Assembly: GCA_965224785.1 (NCBI GenBank)
Contig: OZ245062.1
Coordinates: 4,340,001-4,404,000, forward strand
From: JALSNL01 sp036479585
Lineage (GTDB): Bacteria; Bacteroidota; Ignavibacteria; Ignavibacteriales; Melioribacteraceae
Reading direction: 5' to 3'
DNA length: 64,000 bases
Positions 35,967 through 45,292 of this stretch are shown here, one piece after another. How positions within the stretch are numbered: position 1 is the stretch's first letter; each line of letters begins with the position of its first letter. Under the pieces are notes generated by a model, which was not told the DNA's origin, did no database searches, and saw only the letters and a program-made list of their open reading frames with translations. The translations under genes and the position numbers were made by a program.

Positions 35967-36051
35967 AAATTTGTTCAAGTTTTTTGTAACGTAGATTGCT
36001 TAAAATCTGCGAAAACATATAAACCTTTACAAGAAATACTTACAGTTAAAT

Positions 36052-37008
36052 CTATTCTTCCACACAAATTTCTTTCATCTTTATTGCCTTTGCAGTTCTA
36101 AGAATTAAAAACAAAACTACAGTAGATAAAATTGCTAGAAATACAAAAGCTAAATATTTAAAAGCTATTACTTCAGTTTGATGATACATTAAAATAGTTG
36201 CAATTGTAATAGCTGAAATTGGAAACGAATATGCCCACCAAGAAAAATAAAATTTAATTTGTGCAAACGATTTTACCTGAAAGAAAAGTAAGAATGTTAA
36301 GAAAAGTGCGAAGTAAAAAAGTATTCTTGCAAAGGCATCAACCTCACCAACCAATTTAACATAAGCAATAAACCCAACTGCTGGTGGTGCAATTAGTATA
36401 AATAAAGTAGGAACTAATTTCTCGGGTAGAGGATGATGAAAAATAATTCTATTAAAAAATATTATTAGCAGAATAATCCAAAAGAACAAACCAATACTAA
36501 AAAAGAACCAAGAAATTTCTGGGGAGAAATGTTTAACGCCAGCAATTGGAACTAAGATATTTCCAACGGCCGGAATAAACCAAGCTGGGTTCATATGTTT
36601 AATTTCAAAATGAGTGTGATGAATCCAAATAGAAATTATTTTTAATGTAAAAATAAAATGAAGTACTGTTCCAACGACCCATAAATATTTTGACAAAGAC
36701 TCATTGATACCAAGGGTTGCTATACTTAGCATAACAAAACTAATTGAAAAGGTTGGGAAGAAACTTAGTTTAATTGGATTGTTAAATTCTTCAATAACTT
36801 CATCCCTAAAAGTAAAATATTTTATAGCATATATAATTGTGATTGCTGAGAAAATAATTACTGTTACAATCAAAAAAATACTACTTAATGAAACTGGAAT
36901 TTTTAGAACTTGCTCCGCTTTTTGAAATGCAAGAGTTGCTCCTGTAAGTCCTAAAATTATTGAAAAGAATGAAATAGGGAAGTGTAGAATTCGTAATTGT
37001 TTATTCAT
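36052..37008 (-). CDS. SLAC1/TehA family anion channel
   Basis: The 318-residue membrane protein has about ten hydrophobic helices in five hairpins. RILHFPISFFSIILGLTGAT, NPAWFIPAVGNILVPIAG and a later PTLFILIAPPAVGFIAY are typical of the SLAC1/TehA (voltage-dependent anion channel) family, which passes small anions such as nitrate, chloride or sulfite. It is convergent with the TauE/SafE gene. The neighbouring nos block makes nitrogen-oxide anion transport attractive but unproven. Confidence 0.88.
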   Translation of the reverse strand: MNKQLRILHFPISFFSIILGLTGATLAFQKAEQVLKIPVSLSSIFLIVTVIIFSAITIIYAIKYFTFRDEVIEEFNNPIKLSFFPTFSISFVMLSIATLGINESLSKYLWVVGTVLHFIFTLKIISIWIHHTHFEIKHMNPAWFIPAVGNILVPIAGVKHFSPEISWFFFSIGLFFWIILLIIFFNRIIFHHPLPEKLVPTLFILIAPPAVGFIAYVKLVGEVDAFARILFYFALFLTFLLFFQVKSFAQIKFYFSWWAYSFPISAITIATILMYHQTEVIAFKYLAFVFLAILSTVVLFLILRTAKAIKMKEICVEE

Positions 37009-37193
37009 AGTTACTTTAGCTAAAATGATAAATAGTTTTGTTAACTATGAATAAGATGATACTTTTTTTGAAAGGATGCAGATTTGTGGTAAACTAAAAT
37101 ATTTTGATTTCTAGAATACTAGTGGGAGAGTAAAAAAATATAAATATATTTAATAGTCCTAAATGTTGAAAACAAACTAAATTATTAAAGAGG

Positions 37194-37604
37194 TCAAAAA
37201 AAGGATAAAATTATTTTCTGCAATTTTACTTCTACAATTTCTTCTTTTACTTTATCAAGCTTAACCCATTTCCGTTCTCTAAAGTCCTCTTCCCAAGTGT
37301 CTAGTACTTCATTTACTTCCATAGCAAAAACTTTAACCTTACATTTATTGCCCCACTTTTTGTATTTGTATTTCCCTATTGATTTTTTTGATGTTGTTCC
37401 TCTTATGCCAGCTTCTTCAAATGCTTCCTTTTCAGCAGATTGCAAAGGTGTTAAATTTTCTTCAACTATTCCTTTAGGAATAATCCATTTCTTTTTTTTG
37501 CGTGTTGTTATTAATAATATTTCTACAGTTCCGTTTTTTCTATAAGGAACAACTGCTGACTGATTATACCAATAGTTTGGTTTTGATTTTTTAAGTTTAC
37601 CCAT
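37194..37604 (-). CDS. NUDIX hydrolase
   Basis: I start this gene at ATG 37604 (136 residues); longer versions would run into the divergent mltF. The Nudix box spans GIVEENLTPLQSAEKEAFEEAGI, given as GIVEENL and KEAFEEAGI, with the glutamates of the EExG core intact and Leu where the first Glu is usual. The layout with KWIIPKG resembles diphosphoinositol-polyphosphate or Ap4A type hydrolases. Substrate unknown. The rest is lysine-rich. Confidence 0.85.
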   Translation of the reverse strand: MGKLKKSKPNYWYNQSAVVPYRKNGTVEILLITTRKKKKWIIPKGIVEENLTPLQSAEKEAFEEAGIRGTTSKKSIGKYKYKKWGNKCKVKVFAMEVNEVLDTWEEDFRERKWVKLDKVKEEIVEVKLQKIILSFF

Positions 37605-37745
37605 ATAATATTTATACTTTAAATTTGAAATGAATATCGAATGGCAAATATAAAACAAAAAAAACAATTTACAAAAATTGCAATTTGAATTTATTTTTAA
37701 TTTCCGTAATTTCTTTACTCTATCTAAAACTAAGAAAATAATTCT

Positions 37746-39164
37746 GTGCAATTAAATCGAACAAAAAAAATATTTATATTCTTACTATTATTCCTAATTG
37801 TTTCTTGCGAAACCCAAAAGCAAAAATCCATTAAAGATTCTTCATTAGAAAAAATTATTAAAAAAGGTAAAATTGTTGCTTTAACCGGATACAACGCCTA
37901 TAGTTATTTTATTTATAAGGGCAAAACAATGGGTTATGAATATGAGTTGTTGCAAAGGTTAGGGAAACAACTTGGAGTGAAAGTAGAAATTAAAGTAGTT
38001 AAAAGTATTGATGAAATGATTGAAAAACTAAATAGTGGAGAAGGAGATTTAATAGCATCGAACTTAACAGTTACCAACAATAGAAAACAACTTCTAGATT
38101 TTACTACATATCTTAATAGAACCAAGCAAGTATTAGTGCAACGTTTACCTCAAGATTGGAGGAAGATGACTCTTGATGGAATAGATGAAGCTTTGATTAG
38201 AGATCCAATTGATTTAGAAAACAAAACTGTTTATGTAAGACGTAGTTCTGTATATGGGAATAGATTAAAAAATCTTTCCAATGAAATTGGAAGTGAAATA
38301 AAAATTATTGAAGCTGATGATAGCCTGTCTATAGAAGACCTTATAAAACAAGTAGCAGATGGAAAAATTGATTATACAGTTTCTGATGAAAATATTGCAG
38401 ACTTAAATAAAGCTTACTTTGATAATATTGATACTGGAACTCCAATTTCGTTCACGCAAAAAATTTCTTGGGCAGTTAGGAAAGGAAATAGTGAACTATT
38501 AAATAAATTGAATGAATGGATTACAGAATTTAAAAAGACAAAAGATTTTCATGTTATTTATGATAGGTATTACAAACAAAAAAGATATTACAAGTATAGA
38601 AGAGGCAGTCAATATTTTCTTACAAAGGATGGAAAAATTTCTCCTTATGATTTATTAATAAAAAAGTATGCAAAACAATTCGGTTATGATTGGAGATTGT
38701 TAGCATCAATAATCTTTGCTGAATCCGGTTTTGATCCAAAGGCAAAATCTTGGGCGGGTGCAGTTGGATTAATGCAGTTGCTTCCGGAAACAGCTAAGAG
38801 TTATGGAAACTTTAATTTAACAGATCCTGAAGAGAATATAAAAGTTGGAGTAAAATATTTATCGTGGTTAGATAAATATTGGAAACAAAAGATTTTAGAT
38901 AATTCTGAACGAATTAAATTTATTCTTTCTTCATATAATATTGGTTTTGGTCATGTTGAAGATGCACAAAGATTAGCCGAAAAGTACGGAGCTAATGAAA
39001 AAGTATGGAAAAATAATGTTGAAAAATATCTACTGAAAAAATCTAATCCTAAATTTTATAATGACGAAGTTGTAAAAAATGGTTATTGTAATTGTAAAGA
39101 AACCATCAGATATGTAAATGATGTTCTCCAAAAATATAAAGAATACCAACAATTTATTAACTAA
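37746..39164 (+). CDS. mltF: Membrane-bound lytic transglycosylase F
   Basis: MltF cleaves glycan strands of peptidoglycan. A GTG start at 37746 is needed because the lipoprotein signal (FLIVSC, about Cys19) lies directly after it and no ATG precedes it. Residues about 30-265 form a periplasmic solute-binding (SBP_bac_3) domain, and residues about 295-430 an SLT domain with FAESGFDPKAKSWAGAVGLM (catalytic Glu in AESGF) and QLLPETAKSYG. The 472-residue length matches E. coli MltF-like enzymes. Confidence 0.93.
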   Translation: MQLNRTKKIFIFLLLFLIVSCETQKQKSIKDSSLEKIIKKGKIVALTGYNAYSYFIYKGKTMGYEYELLQRLGKQLGVKVEIKVVKSIDEMIEKLNSGEGDLIASNLTVTNNRKQLLDFTTYLNRTKQVLVQRLPQDWRKMTLDGIDEALIRDPIDLENKTVYVRRSSVYGNRLKNLSNEIGSEIKIIEADDSLSIEDLIKQVADGKIDYTVSDENIADLNKAYFDNIDTGTPISFTQKISWAVRKGNSELLNKLNEWITEFKKTKDFHVIYDRYYKQKRYYKYRRGSQYFLTKDGKISPYDLLIKKYAKQFGYDWRLLASIIFAESGFDPKAKSWAGAVGLMQLLPETAKSYGNFNLTDPEENIKVGVKYLSWLDKYWKQKILDNSERIKFILSSYNIGFGHVEDAQRLAEKYGANEKVWKNNVEKYLLKKSNPKFYNDEVVKNGYCNCKETIRYVNDVLQKYKEYQQFIN

Positions 39165-39256
39165 TCCTATCATTTAATTTTCAAATTATAATTGTTTTAT
39201 CTAAGTTTAGTGAGTAATAAAATTAGCATTAATCATTAAAGTTAAAGGTAAAACTA

Positions 39257-40555
39257 TTGAAAGTAGGAATTAGAAAAGAGACTCAATATCCTTCCGAAAA
39301 ACGAGCATCAATAACTCCAAGGCACGCAAAGAAACTAGTTGAACGTGGGATTGAAGTTTTTGTTGAAGAAGCTAGTCAAAGAGTATTTAAGACCGATGAG
39401 TATAAACAAGTCGGTGCAACTATGGTAGATGATCTATCAAATTGTGATTTTATATTTGGAGTGAAAGAAGTTCCAATAGTAGATTTAATTCCTAATAAGC
39501 CACATCTATTTTTCTCACATACTATTAAAGGGCAAGACTATAATATGCCTTTGCTTCAAGAAATTCTTGATAAAAATATTACCTTAATGGATTATGAACT
39601 TGTTAAAAATAATAAAGATGCAAGAGTAGTATTCTTCGGGCAATTTGCTGGTTATGCTGGTATTATTGATTCCCTTTGGTTGTTAGGAAGAAGACTAGCG
39701 AGCGAAGGTGTGCAAACACCCTTTAGTAAAATTAAACAAGCAACTGAATATGATTTACTTGCGGATGCAGAAAAAGAAATTGAAATTGTTGGACAAGAAA
39801 TTGCAGAACAAGGTTTGCCAAATGAGATAACCCCTCTGATTACTGGCTTTGCCGGGTATGGAAATGTTTCACAAGGAGCTCAAAGTTTGTATAATATTTT
39901 GCCTCATCAAGTAATTAAAGCAGATGAGTTAGATGATTTTATTAGGGAAGGAGAGTTCTCGAATAAAGTAGTTTACAAAGTTGTGTTCAAAGAAGAAGAT
40001 ATGTATGAGCGTCCAACAGAAAAAGAATTTAGTTTTGAATATTTTGTTGATCACCCAAGTGAGTATTTAAGTATTATGAATAAATATGTACCAAATCTTT
40101 CTATGCTAATTAATGGAATTTATTGGGAGGAAAGATTTCCTAAACATATTACAATTGAAAATATGAAAGAGTGGTATAAAAAAGAGGCAAAACAGAAACT
40201 TAAAGTTATTGGTGATATTACTTGTGATATTAATGGTTCAGTTGAGATGACCGTCAAATCAACAAAGTCAAGTAATCCGGCTTTTGTGTATGAACCACTT
40301 ACTGATAATGTGATTGATGGTGTTGAAGGAAATGGTCCTGTAATTTTAGCTGTAGATAAATTACCAGCTGAACTTCCGAGACAAGCATCAGAATCTTTTG
40401 GAGATGCACTTTATCCATTTATTCAAGATTTAGTAAAGATAGATTACTCTAAAGATTTTGAAGATTTGGATTTGCCAGATGAATTTAAAAAAGCAGTTAT
40501 TACTCACAAGGGAAAACTTACTCCTAATTTTGAGTACTTAAAAAAATATTTGTAA
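39257..40555 (+). CDS. Lysine-ketoglutarate reductase domain protein
   Basis: The N-terminus (VGIRKETQYPSEKRASITP) is the alanine-dehydrogenase/PNT-type fold found in the lysine-ketoglutarate reductase half of eukaryotic aminoadipic semialdehyde synthase; NVSQGAQSLYNILP contributes to the nucleotide-binding part. It condenses lysine and 2-oxoglutarate to saccharopine. The next gene, 49 bp downstream, is the saccharopine dehydrogenase half, so the pair makes a split AASS pathway. The start is a TTG with AAAGG upstream. It has 432 residues. Confidence 0.85.
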   Translation: MKVGIRKETQYPSEKRASITPRHAKKLVERGIEVFVEEASQRVFKTDEYKQVGATMVDDLSNCDFIFGVKEVPIVDLIPNKPHLFFSHTIKGQDYNMPLLQEILDKNITLMDYELVKNNKDARVVFFGQFAGYAGIIDSLWLLGRRLASEGVQTPFSKIKQATEYDLLADAEKEIEIVGQEIAEQGLPNEITPLITGFAGYGNVSQGAQSLYNILPHQVIKADELDDFIREGEFSNKVVYKVVFKEEDMYERPTEKEFSFEYFVDHPSEYLSIMNKYVPNLSMLINGIYWEERFPKHITIENMKEWYKKEAKQKLKVIGDITCDINGSVEMTVKSTKSSNPAFVYEPLTDNVIDGVEGNGPVILAVDKLPAELPRQASESFGDALYPFIQDLVKIDYSKDFEDLDLPDEFKKAVITHKGKLTPNFEYLKKYL

Positions 40556-40604
40556 GATAATTTTTTTACTATTATTTAGTTAAAAGAAATTTAAAGGTTA
40601 AGAA

Positions 40605-41960
40605 ATGAAAAATATTCTAATTCTTGGTGCCGGACAAAGTGCACCATATTTAATTTATTATATGTTGGAAGAAGCAGCCAAAAATAATTGGTTTGTAACT
40701 GTTTGCGATATGAATGAACAGAATGCACGAGTTGCTGTAAATGGACATCCAAATGGAAATGCAATTAAGTTTGACGTAAATGATGAAGCACTAAGACATA
40801 CACAAATTAAAAAAGCTGATGTTGTAATTAATTTATTAACACCTCTATTTCAATATTTAGTTGCATCGGATTGTGTAAGGTTCAGCAAGCATTGCATAAC
40901 TGCTTCTTATGAAAATCCACGAGTTGCAGATTTAAACAATGATGCAAATAGAAAGGGGATTTTAATTCTTAATGAAATGGGACTTGATCCTGGTATTGAT
41001 CATATGTCTGCAATGCAAATTATTAAAAGAATAAAAAATGATGGTGGATGGATTAATAGTTTTATTTCTTATGGAAGTGGAATACCTGCTCCGGAAGTAA
41101 AATCTAATCCTCTTGATTATTGCATCACTTGGAATCCTGCAAATGTGGTAACTGCTGGAGATGCCGGAGCTCAATATTTGGAATCGGGTAAAATTAAGTT
41201 AGTTCCTTATCACGAAGTTTTTAGACGAACTTGGGGAGTTGATATTGAGGGGCTTGGTTCTTTTGAAGCTTATCCAAATCGGGATTCTTTAATTTATCAG
41301 AAGGTTTTTAATATTAATAAAGTTGATACTATGATAAGGGGAACTCTTCGGTATCCTGGTTGGAGTGAAACATGGAATCAAATTGTTAGACTTGGAATCC
41401 CTCTTGATACTATGACTTTACCTGATATCTCTGAGTTAACTTACAGAGAATATACGGAAATGTTTTTGCCTTTAAATGTTTCAGGCCCTAAATTAGAAGC
41501 ACGTATTGCTAACTATCTTAATATAAGTCCAACCGGAACAATAATGAAAAACCTAAAATGGTTAGGACTTTTCGATGATAGAAAAATTGGTAAAAATCAT
41601 AAAACTTCAGTACATCTAATGACAGACTTAATAAAAGAAAAAATGCCTCTACCTAAAGGTGAAAGAGATATGGTAATTCTTCATCATGAAATTGAAGCAT
41701 TTTATCCGAAGACTAATAAGAAAGAAATAATAGTTTCTACTATGGTTGAATATGGTGAACCAGATAAATTTACTGCTATTGCAAAAACTGTTGGTGCACC
41801 AGCTGCCATTGCTGCTAAGCTTTTACTGAAAGGGGAATTGCATTTAACTGGTTGTCAAATTCCAACTCATCCTATGATTTATACAAAAGTTTTGGAAGAG
41901 TTAAAAACATTGGGAATTGAGTTCTCTGAAAAAGTTGAAACATCTAAGATGGAAGACTAA
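40605..41960 (+). CDS. Saccharopine dehydrogenase (glutamate-forming type)
   Basis: The Rossmann start NILILGAGQSAPYLIYYMLE, ITASYENPRVADLN, EMGLDPGIDHMSAMQII and TLRYPGWSETW are typical of saccharopine dehydrogenase/reductase of the AASS type. It splits saccharopine to glutamate and aminoadipate semialdehyde. The 451-residue length is normal. Cotranscription with the reductase half is likely. The set suggests lysine catabolism rather than synthesis. Confidence 0.9.
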   Translation: MKNILILGAGQSAPYLIYYMLEEAAKNNWFVTVCDMNEQNARVAVNGHPNGNAIKFDVNDEALRHTQIKKADVVINLLTPLFQYLVASDCVRFSKHCITASYENPRVADLNNDANRKGILILNEMGLDPGIDHMSAMQIIKRIKNDGGWINSFISYGSGIPAPEVKSNPLDYCITWNPANVVTAGDAGAQYLESGKIKLVPYHEVFRRTWGVDIEGLGSFEAYPNRDSLIYQKVFNINKVDTMIRGTLRYPGWSETWNQIVRLGIPLDTMTLPDISELTYREYTEMFLPLNVSGPKLEARIANYLNISPTGTIMKNLKWLGLFDDRKIGKNHKTSVHLMTDLIKEKMPLPKGERDMVILHHEIEAFYPKTNKKEIIVSTMVEYGEPDKFTAIAKTVGAPAAIAAKLLLKGELHLTGCQIPTHPMIYTKVLEELKTLGIEFSEKVETSKMED

Positions 41961-42006
41961 CTATTCGAAATAAAATTTATACTGAAATTATAAATTCTGT
42001 TTAAAA

Positions 42007-42555
42007 TTATTGCAAAGATTTTGAAAAGTATAAATTACTATGTAAGAATGGAATTAAAGCTGAAATAATTCCGGGAACGTACAATTCTTTTCTATTCATT
42101 TTACCATTTGTGAAAAAGGAAATTGCTCCGCCTTTTTGTTTAGTGTTTTCTTCGTTCAATATTTCATCCATTACAAAACCTAGCTCTTCTCCATTCAATA
42201 AACGCTTGGTAACAGATTTTGGTAATTCAAAATGAGCTGAAGTTCCAAAGGAAGTTTTACCAGTCTTGTCAATTATGCACATGCAACCAAAGGCAAACCA
42301 TTTCCCAAAAGTTTCTTGAATTCCACCTTCAATTCCAACAAAGAATTGTGCATCTAAATTTTCTTTTTTATTTAACTTTTGTAATTCAATAGCACGGTTT
42401 TTTGCACCTTTAAATGTTTGATTATTTATTGGTTGTGGTGGAACTTCTGAATTGACAGAACGTCCCAAGACATTGATATCATTGAAGTATAAACCAAAAG
42501 CTTCTTTAACAGCTTTTATTTTAACTGGGTTTTTAGAGCCAACAAGTACTAGCAT
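42007..42555 (-). CDS. yjjX: Non-canonical purine NTP phosphatase (inosine/xanthosine triphosphatase)
   Basis: YjjX removes ITP and XTP from the nucleotide pool. The 182-residue protein has GSKNPVKIKAVKEAF at the start, VPPQPINNQTFKGAKNRA, FFVGIEGGI and FGCMCIID, matching the family in order. It is convergent with the saccharopine dehydrogenase gene. Confidence 0.9.
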   Translation of the reverse strand: MLVLVGSKNPVKIKAVKEAFGLYFNDINVLGRSVNSEVPPQPINNQTFKGAKNRAIELQKLNKKENLDAQFFVGIEGGIQETFGKWFAFGCMCIIDKTGKTSFGTSAHFELPKSVTKRLLNGEELGFVMDEILNEENTKQKGGAISFFTNGKMNRKELYVPGIISALIPFLHSNLYFSKSLQ

Positions 42556-42622
42556 AGAATTCCAAATGAATAATATTAAAGGAAAATTCGAAAATATAAT
42601 TTCTAAGTAATTTGTTTAATGA

Positions 42623-42979
42623 CTACTGTTTGTAATTTTTTACCATTGCCCAAATTTCTTGAGCTTGTTGTTGGTTGTACTCAAAGGCAATACTTTTATA
42701 GTTTACTAAGTCTATAATTGTACCTATAAAACATAAACCTGCAGTAAGTACATATAAAATACCCATTCCAATTTGATCTACCCAAAATCTTTGAATTCCG
42801 GCAATGCCAAGAAATCCAACTAAAGTTAGCAACATAATCATTTGCGGATCTTTCCTTCTACTTCTGTAAATATTTGCAAATTGTTGAGCTGCGTCATCTT
42901 CCATTTCTTTCATCAAACCACTAATAAATGCTTGTTCGTCTCCCATTATTTCAGGGAGAAATTGTAATACGTTAGCCAT
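42623..42979 (-). CDS. TM2-domain protein
   Basis: A hydrophilic N-terminus (about 1-45) is followed by the TM2 module: two helices around residues 48-66 and 68-90 with GIAGIQRFWVDQIGMGILYV and the final DLVNY. Function is unknown. It lies 2 bp after the DUF2752 gene, a pairing that is frequent in Bacteroidetes, and is probably cotranscribed. Confidence 0.88.
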   Translation of the reverse strand: MANVLQFLPEIMGDEQAFISGLMKEMEDDAAQQFANIYRSRRKDPQMIMLLTLVGFLGIAGIQRFWVDQIGMGILYVLTAGLCFIGTIIDLVNYKSIAFEYNQQQAQEIWAMVKNYKQ

Positions 42980-42981
42980 AA

Positions 42982-43302
42982 TTAACTCCGTTTTAGTTTT
43001 AACTTAATTTTATTCTTTTGTAAAAGAGTAACAATTCTATAAAAAATAATTGCAAGTGCAAAAATTCCTAATGGGTGCATATTTATTGAACCAAAAATAT
43101 CTCCACGGTACAACATTGATATTGATCTTCCAATTCCGCATCCAGGACAATAATCAATTCCGATTAACTTAAAAGCACAGAATGAAAAATGATTTAATTG
43201 ATACGGATTGATAAACATCAAGTATATCAAGGCAATAATCCAAATGTATGCTTCTAAGTTTGGTTTAAGAAATCTATAAATATTTAGAATTAAATCTTTC
43301 AT
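42982..43302 (-). CDS. DUF2752 membrane protein
   Basis: The 106-residue protein has two to three hydrophobic helices and the family motif CPGCGIGRSISML, followed by INMHPLGIFAL. The cysteines may bind metal, but no role is established. It precedes the TM2 gene with two-base spacing. Confidence 0.88.
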   Translation of the reverse strand: MKDLILNIYRFLKPNLEAYIWIIALIYLMFINPYQLNHFSFCAFKLIGIDYCPGCGIGRSISMLYRGDIFGSINMHPLGIFALAIIFYRIVTLLQKNKIKLKLKRS

Positions 43303-43387
43303 TTACTTTAAGTGTTTAGTAATTAAGACGTAACAAAGTAGAAAATGTTTTATCAAAAAAAAAATGTTAAGAATAGTTTACAAATCC

Positions 43388-43816
43388 TTACTTTTTGCAG
43401 ACATATTCCATATAACTTTCCGGTTGTGTAGGACTCTTAAAACCAAAACGGCTATATAAAGAATGTGCATCCGCTGTACGCAATGCCCACTTGCGTATTT
43501 CATTTAGTTCTGGAAGATTTAGCATTACCTCCATTAACCATTTTGACAAACCTTTCCCTCTATGTTCTTCAAGTATAAATACATCAGCAATATAAGCAAA
43601 GGAAGTACGGTCAGTTATAAGTCGGGCAAATCCTATTTGTTTATTATTGATGTACATCCCAAAACAAAATGAATTTTCTGAAGCTTTTTTTACTGTTTCA
43701 AACTCAATATCTTTTGACCAGTAAGTTGTTTTAAGAAAATTATGAATAACATCAAATTGGAGTTTGGAGTGATCTGTGGAAATTGTGTATTCATCTTTTG
43801 TAAATTCTCTGTTCAT
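43388..43816 (-). CDS. GNAT family N-acetyltransferase
   Basis: A 142-residue single-domain acetyltransferase. The acetyl-CoA loop is EEHRGKGLSKWLMEVML, preceded by VFIL; the C-terminus ALRTADAHSLYSRFGFKSP is typical of the YhbS/ElaA-like small-molecule subgroup. The substrate is unknown. Confidence 0.9.
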   Translation of the reverse strand: MNREFTKDEYTISTDHSKLQFDVIHNFLKTTYWSKDIEFETVKKASENSFCFGMYINNKQIGFARLITDRTSFAYIADVFILEEHRGKGLSKWLMEVMLNLPELNEIRKWALRTADAHSLYSRFGFKSPTQPESYMEYVCKK

Positions 43817-43858
43817 TATAACTTTCCTAAATATTATTGGTTATAATAATCTATAATA

Positions 43859-43899
43859 AAACGAATCTCGTCTTAAGTCGAGGTACGTGAGATTCGTTT
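43859..43899 (-). terminator. Hairpin terminator after the TrpF-like gene
   Basis: AAACGAATCTC (43859-43869) and GAGATTCGTTT (43889-43899) form an 11-bp perfect stem; read leftward it is followed by a T-rich tract. It touches the stop of the TrpF-like gene and lies upstream of the GNAT gene. Confidence 0.7.
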
Positions 43900-44589
43900 C
43901 TACATCTTCAATTTTTTAAAAGCTTTTTTTGTTTCGTTCACAAACTGCTTAACTAGTAGTTTATCTTTTCTTCCCAATTTGTTTTCAACTCCAGTATGAA
44001 CATCAACACCAGCTGGATTAACTTTTAATATTGCTTCGTAAACATTTGTTGGGTTTAATCCGCCAGCAAGGATAACTGGTTTGGAAGATAGCTCAACAAT
44101 TTTTTTGCTAATTTTCCAATCGTGTGTTTTGCCAGTTGCACCGCTTGCTCTAGTCGTTGGATCATAAGTGTCAGTAATGAAAGCATCCACAAAAGGTTCT
44201 AGTTCTTTAATTAAAGAAGTTAGTTTATCAAAATTGTCTTCTCTAACAACTAAACTTTTTATAATTGAAATATCACTTCTTGATGCCTTAAGGTTTTTTA
44301 CTTCATCAATATTTATTGAACCGTGTAGCTGAATTATTTTTGAACCAACTTTATCACAAAGTTCTATAATTTCTTTTGCAGTATTAGAGTAGGAAATAAC
44401 AATGCCATAATTAGGTGGCATTAAATTTTTAATTACTTTAGAAGCTACCTCTTCGGAAAGATCTTCTTTGTTAACTGGAAGTCTTAACGGAAAGCCTAAA
44501 TAATTAATTTCGGAATCAAGAAGTAAGTTTGCTTCTTCAATATCAATTACTCCAGCAACTTGAATGAAGTTTTGAAAATTTGGTTTCAT
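43900..44589 (-). CDS. TrpF-like (phosphoribosylanthranilate isomerase fold) protein lacking the catalytic cysteine
   Basis: I start at ATG 44589, five bases beyond the preceding gene's end. The 229-residue protein has the TrpF TIM-barrel order: VKSLV-like strands, FITDTYDP with the conserved Asp, GATGKTHDW (phosphate loop, usually GGTGxxFDW) and VILAGGLNPTNVYEAI. But the N-terminal KICGIT motif that carries the general-base Cys is replaced by QVAGVID, so isomerase activity in the usual way is doubtful. No other trp gene is nearby. A paralogue lies at the right end of the window. Confidence 0.75.
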   Translation of the reverse strand: MKPNFQNFIQVAGVIDIEEANLLLDSEINYLGFPLRLPVNKEDLSEEVASKVIKNLMPPNYGIVISYSNTAKEIIELCDKVGSKIIQLHGSINIDEVKNLKASRSDISIIKSLVVREDNFDKLTSLIKELEPFVDAFITDTYDPTTRASGATGKTHDWKISKKIVELSSKPVILAGGLNPTNVYEAILKVNPAGVDVHTGVENKLGRKDKLLVKQFVNETKKAFKKLKM

Positions 44590-44593
44590 AAAA

Positions 44594-45223
44594 CTATTCG
44601 TTTTCACCGCAATCAATAAAGGGTACACAAGGTTTATCGCCCACAACTTCTTTAAGTAAATTAAAATTTTGGTCTAATGCTTTTATTTTTAATTTATCTC
44701 CAACATATTCGTAAGTTAAAACCGGAGATAGAAAATCAACCTTAGCAATGTTACCGGAATCATCTCTTGGAACTTCTAGAAATCGAGAATCAGCATCTCT
44801 ATAAATTTCCATTCTAACTCTTCCAAGTTCATCGTAAATATATTCTATTGAGTGATATCCAAACTCTTCATCAACTGCTTTTTTATTTTGACTATCAAAA
44901 TATTTAACTCGTTTTACTTTTTTATCAGAGTTATATTCAAATTTTGTAATGGCTGCAACAGAAAGTTTATCAGTAAGTTTTGAAGATTTATCATATCGTT
45001 CAATTCTGATTGGAAGTGTTTTATCAAAATAAATTTTTTCGTAAAAATTATTTTTTAGTTTTTCTTCAGTTACTTTTTTTTCGATTATTGCATAAATTCC
45101 ATTGCCAGGTTCAATAAGATTATATTGAACATTATTGTCAGTAGTTTTTTTTACTTCTTTTATGCAGGCAGTAAGCAATGAAATAAATAGTAGTGTGAGT
45201 AAAAGAGTTTTAGTGTTTTGCAT
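44594..45223 (-). CDS. Lipoprotein of unknown function
   Basis: A lipoprotein signal (lipobox LLTAC, about Cys20) is followed by about 185 residues rich in short beta strands with tyrosine-containing repeats (TKFEYNSDKKVKRVKYF, EYIYDELGRVRMEIY), reminiscent of single RHS/YD-type or MORN-like strands. Two cysteines lie near the C-terminus (CVPFIDCGE). It is followed after four bases by the TrpF-like gene, so the two are cotranscribed. I do not recognise it. Confidence 0.65.
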   Translation of the reverse strand: MQNTKTLLLTLLFISLLTACIKEVKKTTDNNVQYNLIEPGNGIYAIIEKKVTEEKLKNNFYEKIYFDKTLPIRIERYDKSSKLTDKLSVAAITKFEYNSDKKVKRVKYFDSQNKKAVDEEFGYHSIEYIYDELGRVRMEIYRDADSRFLEVPRDDSGNIAKVDFLSPVLTYEYVGDKLKIKALDQNFNLLKEVVGDKPCVPFIDCGENE

Positions 45224-45292
45224 TTACAATTGTCCTTAAAAATTAATAACCAAAATATAATGATAATTTTGGGCATTAAGAATTTTAAGACT

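Noticed and set aside
35986..36014. A weak hairpin in the convergent gap after the SafE-like gene as terminator
   Set aside because: Only about seven pairs with a mismatch or wobble and no T run.
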